The translations under genes and the position numbers were made by a program. From positions 53,235 to 117,234 of the forward strand of contig CALIMB010000020.1 of the NCBI GenBank assembly GCA_938028665.1: a DNA stretch of 64,000 nucleotides. Direction: 5' to 3'. How positions within the stretch are numbered: position 1 is the first letter of the stretch; the number at the start of each line of letters is the position of its first letter. Below are positions 10,877 through 19,637 of the stretch, piece by piece. This DNA is from an uncultured Thermomicrobium sp. (GTDB lineage: Bacteria > Chloroflexota > Chloroflexia > Thermomicrobiales > Thermomicrobiaceae). The notes below the pieces were generated by a model that was not told the DNA's origin, made no database searches, and saw only the letters and a program-made list of their open reading frames with translations.

Positions 10877-12261
10877 GGTGGCCGCGTCATCTCAACTGGC
10901 TAACCGTTGGAGCCCCGGTGCACTTCCTTGGCATCGGGGGCAGCGGCATGAGCGGACTTGCTGAACTCTTGGCTGCTGCAGGCTATCGTGTCTCTGGATG
11001 TGATGCAGTTTCTTCTCCAGTACTGGAATACCTCGCTCAGCAGGGTATTGCGGTCACCGTTGGCCATAGCCCCGAGCACGCAGCAGAGGCAGACCTTCTT
11101 GTCGTGACAAGTGCTGTCCGGACCGCTCACCCAGAAGTCACCGCCTTCGCGAACCGACGTCGACCGATCGTCAAGCGGGCAGCTCTCCTCGGTTGGCTCA
11201 CTGCTGACTACCGAACAATCGCGGTCGCTGGCACGCACGGCAAGAGTACCACCAGTGGGATGATCGCGCTCGCGCTCGAGATTGCGGGGCTGAGGCCGGG
11301 ATTTGCGATCGGAGCAACGCTGCGCGATTTTGGGGGCACGAGTGCTCGGCCAAGTTGTGGACAGTATTTTGTCGTTGAAGCAGATGAGTACGATTACAGC
11401 TTTCTGGCCCTCGAGCCGTCCATCGCCGTCGTGCTGAATGTGGATTATGACCATCCTGATCTCTTCCCGGATCACGGCACTGTCGTGCGCGCCTTCCGAC
11501 GCTTTCTGGAACGACTGCGTCCAGATGGTGTGGCTGTGCTCTCCGCGGATGACCCGGTGACGAGGACAGTGACCCACGAGCTCTTGGCTGCTGGTCGGCA
11601 GGTCCTCACGTTTGGGATGGCCACTGATGCGCAGTACCGCGTGCTGCCGGACGGATCGCTGAGAAGTCCGGATGGAATAGAGCACCCGCTCGCTCTCGCC
11701 GTACCCGGCTGGCACAATCGACTGAATGCTGCAGCCGCCGTTGCAGCAGGGGCGGCTGCCGGCGTGCCGGTGCCCGTGGTACTCAGGGCGCTCTCCTGCT
11801 TCCGCGGAGTTGGCCGGCGGTTCGAGGAATGCGGCGTTGTCGAGGGGGTGCCTGTGATCCTTGATTACGCCCATCATCCGCGAGAGGTGGTAGCCACCAT
11901 TGCGGCCGCACGGGAACGGTACCCGCAGGCACGGCTCTGGGCTATCTTCCAGCCGCACACCTACAGCCGGACACAGCTCTTCCTGGACGAGTTTGCCCAG
12001 GCACTCGAAGAAGCCGATATGGTTGTGGTGACTGACGTCTACCCCGCCCGCGAGCTTCCAATCCCCGACGTGAACGGACGTGCGCTCGTGCAGCGAATCC
12101 GGCGTGTGCCGGCAATCGCGGTACCTGATGCAGAGGCTGCAGCGCTGACGGTGCACGCAGCACTGCGGGAAGGCGATGTTGTCCTCGTGCTCGGTGCAGG
12201 GGATATCTGGAAGGCGGCGGTCGCGTTACGAGAGGGGGAGTGCAATGCCAGCACGCGTTGA
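10873..12261 (+). CDS. murC: UDP-MurNAc L-alanine ligase MurC
   Basis: MurC attaches L-alanine to UDP-MurNAc, the first amino acid of the stem peptide. The 462-residue protein begins with the MurC/Mpl-type loop GIGGSGMSGLAELL, has the ATP loop GTHGKST at 120-126, and the block VEADEYDYSF. The later DYAHHPREV stretch fits MurC. The start overlaps ftsW in ATGA, and its 3' end overlaps murB by 17 bases. Confidence 0.95.
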   Translation: MRWPRHLNWLTVGAPVHFLGIGGSGMSGLAELLAAAGYRVSGCDAVSSPVLEYLAQQGIAVTVGHSPEHAAEADLLVVTSAVRTAHPEVTAFANRRRPIVKRAALLGWLTADYRTIAVAGTHGKSTTSGMIALALEIAGLRPGFAIGATLRDFGGTSARPSCGQYFVVEADEYDYSFLALEPSIAVVLNVDYDHPDLFPDHGTVVRAFRRFLERLRPDGVAVLSADDPVTRTVTHELLAAGRQVLTFGMATDAQYRVLPDGSLRSPDGIEHPLALAVPGWHNRLNAAAAVAAGAAAGVPVPVVLRALSCFRGVGRRFEECGVVEGVPVILDYAHHPREVVATIAAARERYPQARLWAIFQPHTYSRTQLFLDEFAQALEEADMVVVTDVYPARELPIPDVNGRALVQRIRRVPAIAVPDAEAAALTVHAALREGDVVLVLGAGDIWKAAVALREGECNASTR

Positions 12262-13204
12262 GCGGGCGACGATAGTCACCGTCGAAGGGCGACCGCTGCG
12301 TGTGCTGGAGGCGGAGCCACTGGCACGCTACACCACGTTCCGGATTGGTGGCCCAGCAGACTTCCTTGTGCGGGCGAGTGATCGCCAAACGTTGGAGTTG
12401 GCGCTTGCCTGGGGTGAGCGAGAAGGGCTACCAGTGACGGTGATTGGCGGCGGAAGCAATCTCTTGGTGTGCGACGGAGGGGTTCGAGGGCTTGTTATCG
12501 TCTTCCGTGCAGCGGGTGGGAACCAGCAGGATGAACTGCCGCTTGGGCGTGAGGACGGAGCGCTCATCGCGAGTTTCCCTGCCACGACTCCCCTTTCCTG
12601 GATTGGACACTGGACGAGCGAACGTGGCCTCGCTGGGATGGAATGGGCTGCGGGTCTGCCGGGCGTTCTTGGTGGGGCGATTGTGAATAATGCCGGTGCG
12701 CACGGGGGAGATGTGGGGAGTGTCCTAGTCGACGTGGAACTCTATGATCTCCGTAGGCGTGTCTTGGTCCGCTGGACGCGCGAGCAGCTTGCACCACACT
12801 ATCGGCGAACAACGCTCAAGGCACTGCCACAGCCGCGAGATTACGTGGTGCTGCAGGCCCGTTTGCGCCTACAAGCGGACGATCCGGCGAAGCTCCGCGC
12901 TCTTGCGGCGGCGAACGCCCGCTGGCGCCGAGAACACCAACCAACCGGGCCATGCGCTGGGTCGGTCTTCAAGAATCCACCAGGCACGTATGCCGGGTAT
13001 CTCATCGAGCAGGCAGGGCTCAAAGGATTCCAGGTAGGGCGGATGCGTGTCTCGGAGCAGCATGCCAACTTTTTCCTCAACCTTGGCGGAGCAACGGCAG
13101 AGGAGGCCCTTGCGCTTCTCGAAGAGGTGCGGCAGCGCGTGGCGGAGTGCTTTGGCATCGTGCTGGAGCCGGAGATCGAGGTCATCGGGGAGCCTAGAGG
13201 ATGA
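12245..13204 (+). CDS. murB: UDP-N-acetylenolpyruvoylglucosamine reductase MurB
   Basis: MurB is an FAD enzyme that reduces the enolpyruvyl group with NADPH to give UDP-MurNAc. With ATG 12245 and the purine-rich GAGGGGGAG just upstream, the product has 319 residues. FAD-binding blocks TTFRIGGPADFLV and VIGGGSNLLV are visible, along with GSVFKNPPG, which carries the active-site serine of the type II (short) MurB group. The frame extends further upstream inside murC, but that part has no family similarity. The stop overlaps ddl in ATGA. Confidence 0.94.
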   Translation: MPARVERATIVTVEGRPLRVLEAEPLARYTTFRIGGPADFLVRASDRQTLELALAWGEREGLPVTVIGGGSNLLVCDGGVRGLVIVFRAAGGNQQDELPLGREDGALIASFPATTPLSWIGHWTSERGLAGMEWAAGLPGVLGGAIVNNAGAHGGDVGSVLVDVELYDLRRRVLVRWTREQLAPHYRRTTLKALPQPRDYVVLQARLRLQADDPAKLRALAAANARWRREHQPTGPCAGSVFKNPPGTYAGYLIEQAGLKGFQVGRMRVSEQHANFFLNLGGATAEEALALLEEVRQRVAECFGIVLEPEIEVIGEPRG

Positions 13205-14298
13205 CAGGAAAAATCCGCGTCGCGGTTCTCTTTGGCGGGCAGTCGGGTGAGCATGACGTCTCGCTACGCTCGGCCCAGGCGATCTTGCGACACATCGATC
13301 GTGAGCGGTTCGATGTCGTCCCCATCGGCATTACACGGGATGGCCATTGGCTCATCGGTGGAAATCCACTGAAAGAACTGGCTGCTCGAAGTTGGCTCCC
13401 TCTCGAACCAGAACCGAGCGAAGAGGCAATGGTGCTTGCCTCGGATGTGCCGCAGCAGCTGGGGTTTCCTGAACCGATCCTGGCAGGAAGTGTCGACGTT
13501 GTCTTCCCAGTGTTACATGGGCCGTACGGCGAGGACGGGACAATTCAGGGTTTGCTGGAACTTGCTGGCGTGCCGTACGTTGGTTGTGGTGTCCTTGCCT
13601 CGGCGGTCGCTATGGATAAACCGACCGCCAAGCGACTCTTCGCAAGTGTTGGCCTCGATCAGGCACGCTGGCTTGTCTTCACTTACCACGAGTGGCAGTG
13701 TCGGCAAGAGGACCTGATCAGTCGGATCGAGCGTGACCTCGGCTATCCCTGCTTTGTTAAGCCGGCAAACCTTGGTTCTAGTGTTGGAGTGAGTAAAGTG
13801 CGTGGGCGCCCCGAGCTAGTGGCGGCGGTAGAACACGCTGGGCGGTACGATCGGCGCATTGTGGTGGAGGAGGCAATCGATGCACGGGAACTTGAGGTGA
13901 GTGTCCTCGGGAATGAAGAACCGACTGCCTCTATCGTTGGGGAGATCGTACCGAGTCGGGAATTCTACGACTACGAGGCGAAGTACATCGACTCGAACTC
14001 GCAGCTGTTGATTCCGGCACCGATCAGTCAGGAGCAGGCCGAGACAGTGCGCCAGATGGCGCTCGAAGCGTTTCGCGTTATCGACGGCGCAGGTATGGCG
14101 CGGGTGGACTTCTTTCTTGAACGGTCCACAGGTCGGATCCTCATTAATGAGGTGAATACCATCCCTGGATTCACGGCGATCTCGATGTATCCCAAGCTTT
14201 GGGAGGCGTCCGGGTTGTGCTTTCGGGATCTGATCACGCGTCTGATCGAGCTAGCGCTGGCCCGTTACGAGGAGCAACGACGACGGCGAGCAGTGTGA
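13201..14298 (+). CDS. ddl: D-alanine--D-alanine ligase
   Basis: This ATP-grasp enzyme joins two D-alanines for the MurF substrate. The 365-residue product has the N-terminal signature VAVLFGGQSGEHDVSLRSA, the central MDKPTAKRLF and CFVKPANLGSSVGVSKV blocks, and the C-terminal metal-binding RILINEVNTIPGFT. It overlaps murB and ftsQ by four bases on each side and is a normal member of dcw clusters. Confidence 0.96.
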   Translation: MTGKIRVAVLFGGQSGEHDVSLRSAQAILRHIDRERFDVVPIGITRDGHWLIGGNPLKELAARSWLPLEPEPSEEAMVLASDVPQQLGFPEPILAGSVDVVFPVLHGPYGEDGTIQGLLELAGVPYVGCGVLASAVAMDKPTAKRLFASVGLDQARWLVFTYHEWQCRQEDLISRIERDLGYPCFVKPANLGSSVGVSKVRGRPELVAAVEHAGRYDRRIVVEEAIDARELEVSVLGNEEPTASIVGEIVPSREFYDYEAKYIDSNSQLLIPAPISQEQAETVRQMALEAFRVIDGAGMARVDFFLERSTGRILINEVNTIPGFTAISMYPKLWEASGLCFRDLITRLIELALARYEEQRRRRAV

Positions 14299-15038
14299 CG
14301 GAACCGGTGTCGCCTTCTCTGCGACGTCGCCGCCGCGTACGGCGTGCACTCGCTGGCAGCGTTCTGACGGGGCGACTCCTCGCACTCCTGCTCTTGGTCG
14401 GCGGTCTGGTGCTGCTCGTTGGGTTCCTTGAAGGTGAACAGTATCGGGTGCGTACCGTGATCGTGCACGGAAATCGGCTTGCCTTCGCCGACGCTGTGGT
14501 GCGGGAGAGTGGCGTGCTGGGGCGGTCGATCTTTCGCATCGATACCCAGGCGGTTGCGGAGCGACTGGTCATGCACCCGGCGATTGCCGCGGCCACAGTG
14601 CGCTCTTTCTATCCAGACACTGTAGTGATTGAACTCGTAGAAAGGCAACCGACGAGCGTCTGGACGACCGATCACGGGAATTGGTTGGTTGACAGTGAAG
14701 GGCGTGTCATTGGAAATGGCGAAGCCACTGATTTACCGCAGGTGCGCGTGAGTGGTGACTTTTCGCTGCAGCCAGGCGGACGTGTGTCGGACACGGTAGC
14801 TCGGGCGGTGCCCCAGCTCGTCGAGCGCTACGCTGATCGGCTGGCGGGGCTCGAGTATCAACCGGTGGAGGGGCTTATTCTCGTCTTTGCTAGTGGCGAT
14901 CGGGTCATTCTCGGCGACGCCGAGCGGCTAGCCGACCAACTCGCTATCCTCGATGTCTTGGAGGCACGGAGAACGCCCTGGCTCCAGCTTGATCTTCGGG
15001 ATCCAGATCGTCCGGTGCTCTGGCAGGTGGGGCCGTGA
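14295..15038 (+). CDS. ftsQ: Cell division protein FtsQ/DivIB
   Basis: FtsQ is a bitopic divisome scaffold that binds FtsB and FtsL. From GTG 14295, which overlaps the ddl stop in GTGA, the product has 247 residues. It consists of an Arg-rich cytoplasmic start, a membrane segment near 26-45, a POTRA domain near 50-118 (VRTVIVHGNRLAF to VVIELVERQPTSVW), and a beta domain. The frame also reads back to 14199 inside ddl, but that part has no FtsQ features. No ftsA follows. Confidence 0.88.
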   Translation: MTEPVSPSLRRRRRVRRALAGSVLTGRLLALLLLVGGLVLLVGFLEGEQYRVRTVIVHGNRLAFADAVVRESGVLGRSIFRIDTQAVAERLVMHPAIAAATVRSFYPDTVVIELVERQPTSVWTTDHGNWLVDSEGRVIGNGEATDLPQVRVSGDFSLQPGGRVSDTVARAVPQLVERYADRLAGLEYQPVEGLILVFASGDRVILGDAERLADQLAILDVLEARRTPWLQLDLRDPDRPVLWQVGP

Positions 15039-15054
15039 ACCATAGAGGTAGCTG

Positions 15055-15120
15055 TGTTACACTCGATGCCCGACGACGGGCACAGCGAGTGAACGTCCCG
15101 CTGCCCGGTGCACTGGGCAG
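15055..15120 (+). promoter_or_regulatory. ftsZ leader: extended -10 promoter candidate and two hairpins
   Basis: TGT-TACACT (15055-15063) resembles an extended -10 element, with only a weak -35. Downstream, TGCCCG (15067-15072) pairs with CGGGCA (15077-15082). CTGCCC (15101-15106) pairs with GGGCAG (15115-15120) around a GTGCAC core, leaving a single G-T pair. No T-run follows either hairpin. They may set leader stability or slow the polymerase ahead of ftsZ. Function is not shown by the sequence. Confidence 0.4.
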
Positions 15121-15198
15121 GGGTCGGGTGTATTTCATACAAGCTGCGGGAGCGGACTAGACGGAGGGGTAACGGCGGACTGCAGGAGGATGAGGGCA

Positions 15199-16311
15199 AT
15201 GACAATGTTCGGCACCCATGAGGACGAGCTGATCCACTCGTTCGCGCGCATCAAGGTGATCGGCGTTGGTGGCGGTGGTGGCAATGCGGTTAACCGAATG
15301 ATTGAGGCGGGCGTTCAAGGGGTTGAGTTCATCGCGGTGAACACCGACGCGCAGGCGTTACTGCGATCGCTCGCGCCCGTTACAGTCCGGATCGGTGACA
15401 AGCTGACCAAGGGTCTGGGCGCTGGAGGGCGCCCGGAAATTGGCGAGCGAGCCGCTGAGGAGAGTGCCGATATGCTCACCGAGCTCGTCCGCGGGGCGGA
15501 CATGGTGTTTATCGCCGCGGGCATGGGAGGAGGAACCGGCACTGGTGCGTCTCCGGTGATTGCACGCTTGGCGCGCGAAGCCGGTGCGCTGACCGTTGGT
15601 GTTGTGACGCGGCCCTTTGATTTCGAAGGTGCGAAACGGCGCCGTATCGCTGATGAGGGAATTGCTGTGCTCAAGGAGCATGTTGATGCATTGATCACTA
15701 TCCCGAATCAGCGACTCGTCTCGATGGTTGATCCTAAGACGCCATTTTCCGAGGCCTTTCGGATCGCAGATGACGTTTTGCGCCAGGGTATTCAGGGGAT
15801 CTCTGACTTGATCACTCGTCCAGGGTTAATCAACTTAGACTTTGCCGATGTCAAAACAATTCTGCGGGACGCCGGCTCGGCTCTCATGGCGATCGGCCGG
15901 GGAACAGGCGAGAACCGCTGCGTCGATGCGGCCCGTGCTGCCGTCGAGAGTCCGCTGCTCGAGATGAGTATCGAAGGGGCGACGCGTGTCCTGTACAACA
16001 TCGCTGGTGGGCCCGATCTCTCAATGGCCGAGGTGAGCGAGGCGGCCGAACTGATCCGTTCGATGGTCGACGAGGAGGCCGAGATCATCTTTGGAACCAC
16101 GGAACCCGATGAGGCAATGGGACGGGACGTGACTATCACACTGATCGCGGCAGGGTTCACTGGTGCCGGTGCCCAGCGGCGGCCACGGGCGCCTGAGCGG
16201 CGCTTCCGTCCGGAGCCGACGACGCGCACCACCGCTCCACCACGAACACCGATCCTGCCAGACGACGAATGGGCAGAGCCTTCTATCCTCCGCTTCTTGC
16301 GCGAGCGCTGA
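15199..16311 (+). CDS. ftsZ: Cell division protein FtsZ
   Basis: FtsZ is the tubulin-like GTPase that forms the division ring. I chose ATG 15199 because AGGAGG at 15184-15189 lies nine bases upstream; the ATG at 15190 directly abuts that site. The product has 370 residues. The first GTP-binding glycine loop is [14 protein letters not shown], and the tubulin signature GGGTGTG is at 110-116. The C-terminal linker is short, and the tail [11 protein letters not shown] resembles the conserved FtsZ tail that binds FtsA or SepF. A 160-base leader separates it from ftsQ, so it may have its own promoter. Confidence 0.96.
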   Translation: MTMFGTHEDELIHSFARIKVIGVGGGGGNAVNRMIEAGVQGVEFIAVNTDAQALLRSLAPVTVRIGDKLTKGLGAGGRPEIGERAAEESADMLTELVRGADMVFIAAGMGGGTGTGASPVIARLAREAGALTVGVVTRPFDFEGAKRRRIADEGIAVLKEHVDALITIPNQRLVSMVDPKTPFSEAFRIADDVLRQGIQGISDLITRPGLINLDFADVKTILRDAGSALMAIGRGTGENRCVDAARAAVESPLLEMSIEGATRVLYNIAGGPDLSMAEVSEAAELIRSMVDEEAEIIFGTTEPDEAMGRDVTITLIAAGFTGAGAQRRPRAPERRFRPEPTTRTTAPPRTPILPDDEWAEPSILRFLRER

Positions 16312-16330
16312 AGGTGAGGATCGAGGAACT

Positions 16331-16816
16331 GTGAAATGCCCGTACTGTGGGACGCGTGATGCACGCGTCATCGACTCGCGCGAACTCAATGGTGGTGAAA
16401 GTATTCGGCGCCGCCGTGAATGTCTTGCCTGTGGTCGGCGGTTTACGACGTACGAGCGTGTCGAGCCGGTCTGGCTGATGGTGATCAAGCGGGATGGGCG
16501 TCGCGAGCCGTTCGATGTGGCGAAGCTCCGCGAGGGACTGCGCCTGGCACTGAAGAAGCGGCCCGTCTCGCCGGACGCGATGGACCGCATTGTGGCGACC
16601 GTTGAGCGGGAGCTACATAGCCTCGGCACGAGCGAAGTGCCGAGTACCCTCATTGGCGAGATTGTGCTCCGGGAGCTCAAGCAACTTGATGAGGTTGCGT
16701 ATATCCGCTTCGCGTCGGTCTACCGTCGGTTCGCCGATCTGGAGGACCTCCGCCGGGAGATGGAAGCACTGGGATGGCGTCCCCAGCCAGACACGGTCAA
16801 CAGGCAGGCAAGCTGA
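16331..16816 (+). CDS. nrdR: Transcriptional repressor NrdR
   Basis: NrdR senses ATP/dATP and represses ribonucleotide reductase genes. The GTG at 16331 gives 161 residues with the canonical N-terminal zinc ribbon (CPYCG and CLACGRRF) and the linker TTYERVEPVWLMVIKRDGR. An ATP-cone domain covers about residues 49-139. The upstream extension of the frame lies inside ftsZ and has no similarity. It is 19 bases after ftsZ and probably cotranscribed with it. Confidence 0.95.
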   Translation: MKCPYCGTRDARVIDSRELNGGESIRRRRECLACGRRFTTYERVEPVWLMVIKRDGRREPFDVAKLREGLRLALKKRPVSPDAMDRIVATVERELHSLGTSEVPSTLIGEIVLRELKQLDEVAYIRFASVYRRFADLEDLRREMEALGWRPQPDTVNRQAS

Positions 16817-17937
16817 GTCTTGAGCTTGTCACAGTAGAGAATCAGCCGCTGGATCGCCTACGATACACGAACGAGGCGGGAGGCAAGTTTCGCTGGATCC
16901 CAGATCGCTTTGTTGCCCGCCTGCATTCCCCGCCACGTGAGTGCGCTGTTGGCCGTGTAACAGTTCGTGTCCCTGCTGGTTGGCGGGTACTCCCCCTCAC
17001 TGAACCCACCGCTTGGCTGGTGTTCCCTGCTGGTCTACCGGTATTTCCGGTTCGTCTCCAGCTTGTTCTGCAAGGACACGACCGATGGCAGGATCTTCTT
17101 ACCCAGGATCTTCCGGTTGACTTCTGCGGACGGAACCGTTTCGATCCCCGCCGAGATCGCCTGCCCTGGGCGAACCGTATCGATGACCTCGGTGAAGTGG
17201 AACCAGATTCTTTCCATTTTCGGAAGACCTTCCGCTTTGCTCTCGGCTCACAGACATTCTTCCGGGGACTTTACCAGGAGGTCGTTGGGTTGCGACGGTT
17301 GCCGGACGGGCGCATCCAGGGCGGGCTTTGTACTGGTCTTTCCAGGACTGCGCTTGCACAGGCGCTGGGGCAACTGCGTGAGCATGTCTCGTTACGTGAG
17401 AGTGTTCTCATCTTGCATGGTCGCCAGCTGAGCGACCGTGCTCTCTTGGTTGGGCTTCCCTGGTTTCTCTTTCCAAGTCCACGGCGAGCGTATCGTGCGT
17501 TCGTCCATGACCTTGTGACACGCGGCTGGAGTGATCGCTGCTTCGATCTCAATGTCCCACGACCGTGGCGTCGGGATGTTCTCCAAGCGCTCCTTGGTCA
17601 AGGGCACACTGTTGTTCCTTACGCCTTCTGCCAGCGTGGAGCCGAACGTGCCCAAGTTTGGGTGTACGACCCGAATCTGCCTGATCGGGCTACAGAGACC
17701 GTTGTCACTATTGACTTAGTACGTGACCGCTACGAGTATCCGCCGCTTAATGTCGATGGACAGCGGACAACGATTGTTGCCGTCCCGCTGGCTCCGTACT
17801 TGCATGGCCGAACGGCGATCCTAGCTAGTGCAGCAAGTCCATTTCTCCAGGCGCCACGGCGGCTACTGAGGATGCTGATCGTTGCAGGGATCGGACTCAT
17901 ACTCTTTGCTTTGTACTGGTGGGGCAGAAAACGCTAG
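16774..17937 (+). CDS. Putative papain-fold (C39-like) cysteine peptidase-like membrane protein
   Basis: I do not recognise a named family. The 387-residue protein has an N-terminal beta-rich part (about 15-150) and a central part reminiscent of papain-like folds: GGLCTGLSRTAL with Cys186, GHTVVPYAF with His278, and VWVYDPN with Asp299 and Asn301. One hydrophobic segment lies near 366-384, followed by GRKR. The order Cys...His...Asp and the text around each residue fit a C39/transglutaminase-like Cys-His-Asp triad. The C-terminal tail anchor would leave the domain in the cytoplasm. The ATG at 16774 overlaps nrdR by 43 bases; no better start is visible downstream. The function is unknown and the peptidase reading is inference. 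Confidence 0.7.
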   Translation: MASPARHGQQAGKLSLELVTVENQPLDRLRYTNEAGGKFRWIPDRFVARLHSPPRECAVGRVTVRVPAGWRVLPLTEPTAWLVFPAGLPVFPVRLQLVLQGHDRWQDLLTQDLPVDFCGRNRFDPRRDRLPWANRIDDLGEVEPDSFHFRKTFRFALGSQTFFRGLYQEVVGLRRLPDGRIQGGLCTGLSRTALAQALGQLREHVSLRESVLILHGRQLSDRALLVGLPWFLFPSPRRAYRAFVHDLVTRGWSDRCFDLNVPRPWRRDVLQALLGQGHTVVPYAFCQRGAERAQVWVYDPNLPDRATETVVTIDLVRDRYEYPPLNVDGQRTTIVAVPLAPYLHGRTAILASAASPFLQAPRRLLRMLIVAGIGLILFALYWWGRKR

Positions 17938-17961
17938 AGCGACCGGTCTTCACCGGTCGCT
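17938..17961. terminator. Hairpin between converging genes (probable bidirectional terminator)
   Basis: AGCGACCGGT (17938-17947) pairs perfectly with ACCGGTCGCT (17952-17961) around the loop CTTC. There is no T-run on the plus side. On the minus side CTAGCGTTTT follows, giving a short T-run. It starts directly after the stop of the upstream gene and precedes the trxA stop on the other strand. Confidence 0.75.
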
Positions 17962-17985
17962 CGCAGTTCTGAGGAGACATTGTGC

Positions 17986-18309
17986 TCACAGATGCTTTTC
18001 GATCTGCTGCAGGAGACGTTGCTTGGGCATCGCGCCGATAATCCGCTCCACCGGCTTGCCGTCTTTGTAGAGGATCAGCGTGGGAATACTGCTAATTCCC
18101 AGCTGCATTGCCACCTGCATGTTCTCATCAACATTCACCTTGGCAACCTTGAGCTTCCCCGCCTTCTCTTCAGCGATCTCTTCGAGAATGGGGGCGATCA
18201 TGCGGCAGGGACCACACCAAGGTGCCCAGAAATCGACGAGTACAGGAACTGGTGACTGGACGACTTCACGATCGAACGTCTCGTCACTGACTGTTACAGG
18301 CTTGGCCAT
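17986..18309 (-). CDS. trxA: Thioredoxin
   Basis: Thioredoxin is a small cytoplasmic dithiol reductant for ribonucleotide reductase and other targets. From ATG (complement of 18307-18309) it has 107 residues, the classical length. The WCGPC active site is at 31-35 and the cis-proline block SSIPTL lies further on. AAGGAG is present upstream on the coding strand as ribosome binding site. The frame continues upstream to 18540 without thioredoxin features. It is a single-gene unit with a hairpin downstream. Confidence 0.96.
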   Translation of the reverse strand: MAKPVTVSDETFDREVVQSPVPVLVDFWAPWCGPCRMIAPILEEIAEEKAGKLKVAKVNVDENMQVAMQLGISSIPTLILYKDGKPVERIIGAMPKQRLLQQIEKHL

Positions 18310-18360
18310 CCTCTCGCTCCTTCTCGCTCCGTTCTCCCACGTAACGTGGACTCTCGCACC

Positions 18361-18390
18361 ACTATACGAGAGTGACGAGCGGGGCGGCAA
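18361..18390 (-). promoter_or_regulatory. Probable trxA promoter
   Basis: On the minus strand TTGCCG (complement of 18385-18390) and TATAGT (complement of 18361-18366) are 18 bases apart. The distance to the trxA start is about 50 bases. On the plus strand, TATACT at 18429-18434 could serve the diverging glycosyltransferase gene, but its -35 is poor. Confidence 0.5.
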
Positions 18391-18467
18391 CCGTTTGGGG
18401 GCTCCGCAGCGTAATTCAGTTTCCTCGTTATACTCTCCGCTCGAGTGGGGGAACGGTGGGGCCGCAC

Positions 18468-19631
18468 GTGTTGACAGCTCTGCTGGACGGTGCATTCGCG
18501 ATGCAGCCGCACACAGGGAGCGGGCAATACACCATCGCACTCTGGCGCGAGTTTGCCGCCAGTGAGTTCGAGGGGGTGCGCCTCGCTATACCCGTTCGGC
18601 CACCGCTTTCTCTTGCGGCACGGGAACGGATTGTCGTGCGTCAGCCAGGCTCACTGGTACGCGGCAAGCTGGCCAAGCTCTGGTGGGAACAGGTTGGGCT
18701 GCCACGCTTAGCGGCGGAGTTACGTCCGACGCTGGTGCACATCCCCTACTTTGCGGCGCCGCTGCACATCCGCACACCGTTTGTTGTCACTGTGCATGAC
18801 GTGATTCCACTGGTGTTGCCGGAGTATCGTGCGTCGATCGCGTTCCGGCTGTACACCGAGCTTGTGCGCCGGACCGTGCGGCGGGCAGTGCTCGTTCTTA
18901 CAGACTCACAGTGGTCGCGGGACGATATCGTGCGCGTGTTACGGTATCCGGCAGAATCGATTCGTGTGATTCCACTGGGTGTCGAGTCGCGCTTTTGCCC
19001 TCCGAAAGAGACAGATCTGGTGCGGGCGTTGGCACAGCGCTGGGGTATTCGTGGTCCGGTCATCCTGAACCTTGGGGGCTTCGACGTGCGCAAGAACCTC
19101 CCATTACTTGTCCGCGCCTTCGCGCGGGCACTCCCCGAGCTTCCCGAGGGTACGACACTCGTGATCCCTGGCCGCGCACATAGCCAGAACCCCCAACTGT
19201 ATCCACCGTTAGATCCGCTCATTCATCGGCTCGGTCTCGAGCGGCATGTTCTCCTGCCGGGTCCTGTCACCGAAGACGAGAAAGTGATCTGGTACCAACT
19301 GGCGACGGTCTACGCATACCCGTCGCGTTATGAAGGGTTTGGCCTTTCGCCCTTGGAGGCGATGGCCTGTGGGACGCCGGTGATTGCTGCTCGGTGTACA
19401 AGCCTTCCCGAAGTGGTCGGAGATGCGGGGCTCCTCGTCGAGCCGGATGAGGGGGCCTTTGCTGCAGCCCTTGTTCGCCTGCTGAATGATCCGGACCTCT
19501 GCCAGGAACTGCGTGCTCGTGGACTCGCACGAGCCAGCACGTTCACTTGGCAGCGGACCGCGCGTGAAACCATCGCGGCCTATCATGAGGCAGTGACTAT
19601 TGCTGCTTTGGGCAGCGCGGCGATAGGTTAA
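18468..19631 (+). CDS. Glycosyltransferase family 4 protein
   Basis: This is a GT-B fold, probably retaining, glycosyltransferase, likely acting on a surface polysaccharide or lipid acceptor. I chose GTG 18468, which gives an N-terminus [18 protein letters not shown] that matches the family start; another GTG lies at 18456. The C-terminal nucleotide-sugar domain has [18 protein letters not shown] and the E-x7-E motif in [20 protein letters not shown]. Six bases separate it from a second GT4 gene, so the two may form a pathway pair. Neither is MurG, which belongs to a different family (GT28) with other motifs. Substrate is unknown. Confidence 0.85.
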   Translation: MLTALLDGAFAMQPHTGSGQYTIALWREFAASEFEGVRLAIPVRPPLSLAARERIVVRQPGSLVRGKLAKLWWEQVGLPRLAAELRPTLVHIPYFAAPLHIRTPFVVTVHDVIPLVLPEYRASIAFRLYTELVRRTVRRAVLVLTDSQWSRDDIVRVLRYPAESIRVIPLGVESRFCPPKETDLVRALAQRWGIRGPVILNLGGFDVRKNLPLLVRAFARALPELPEGTTLVIPGRAHSQNPQLYPPLDPLIHRLGLERHVLLPGPVTEDEKVIWYQLATVYAYPSRYEGFGLSPLEAMACGTPVIAARCTSLPEVVGDAGLLVEPDEGAFAAALVRLLNDPDLCQELRARGLARASTFTWQRTARETIAAYHEAVTIAALGSAAIG

Positions 19632-19637
19632 GGTCTG

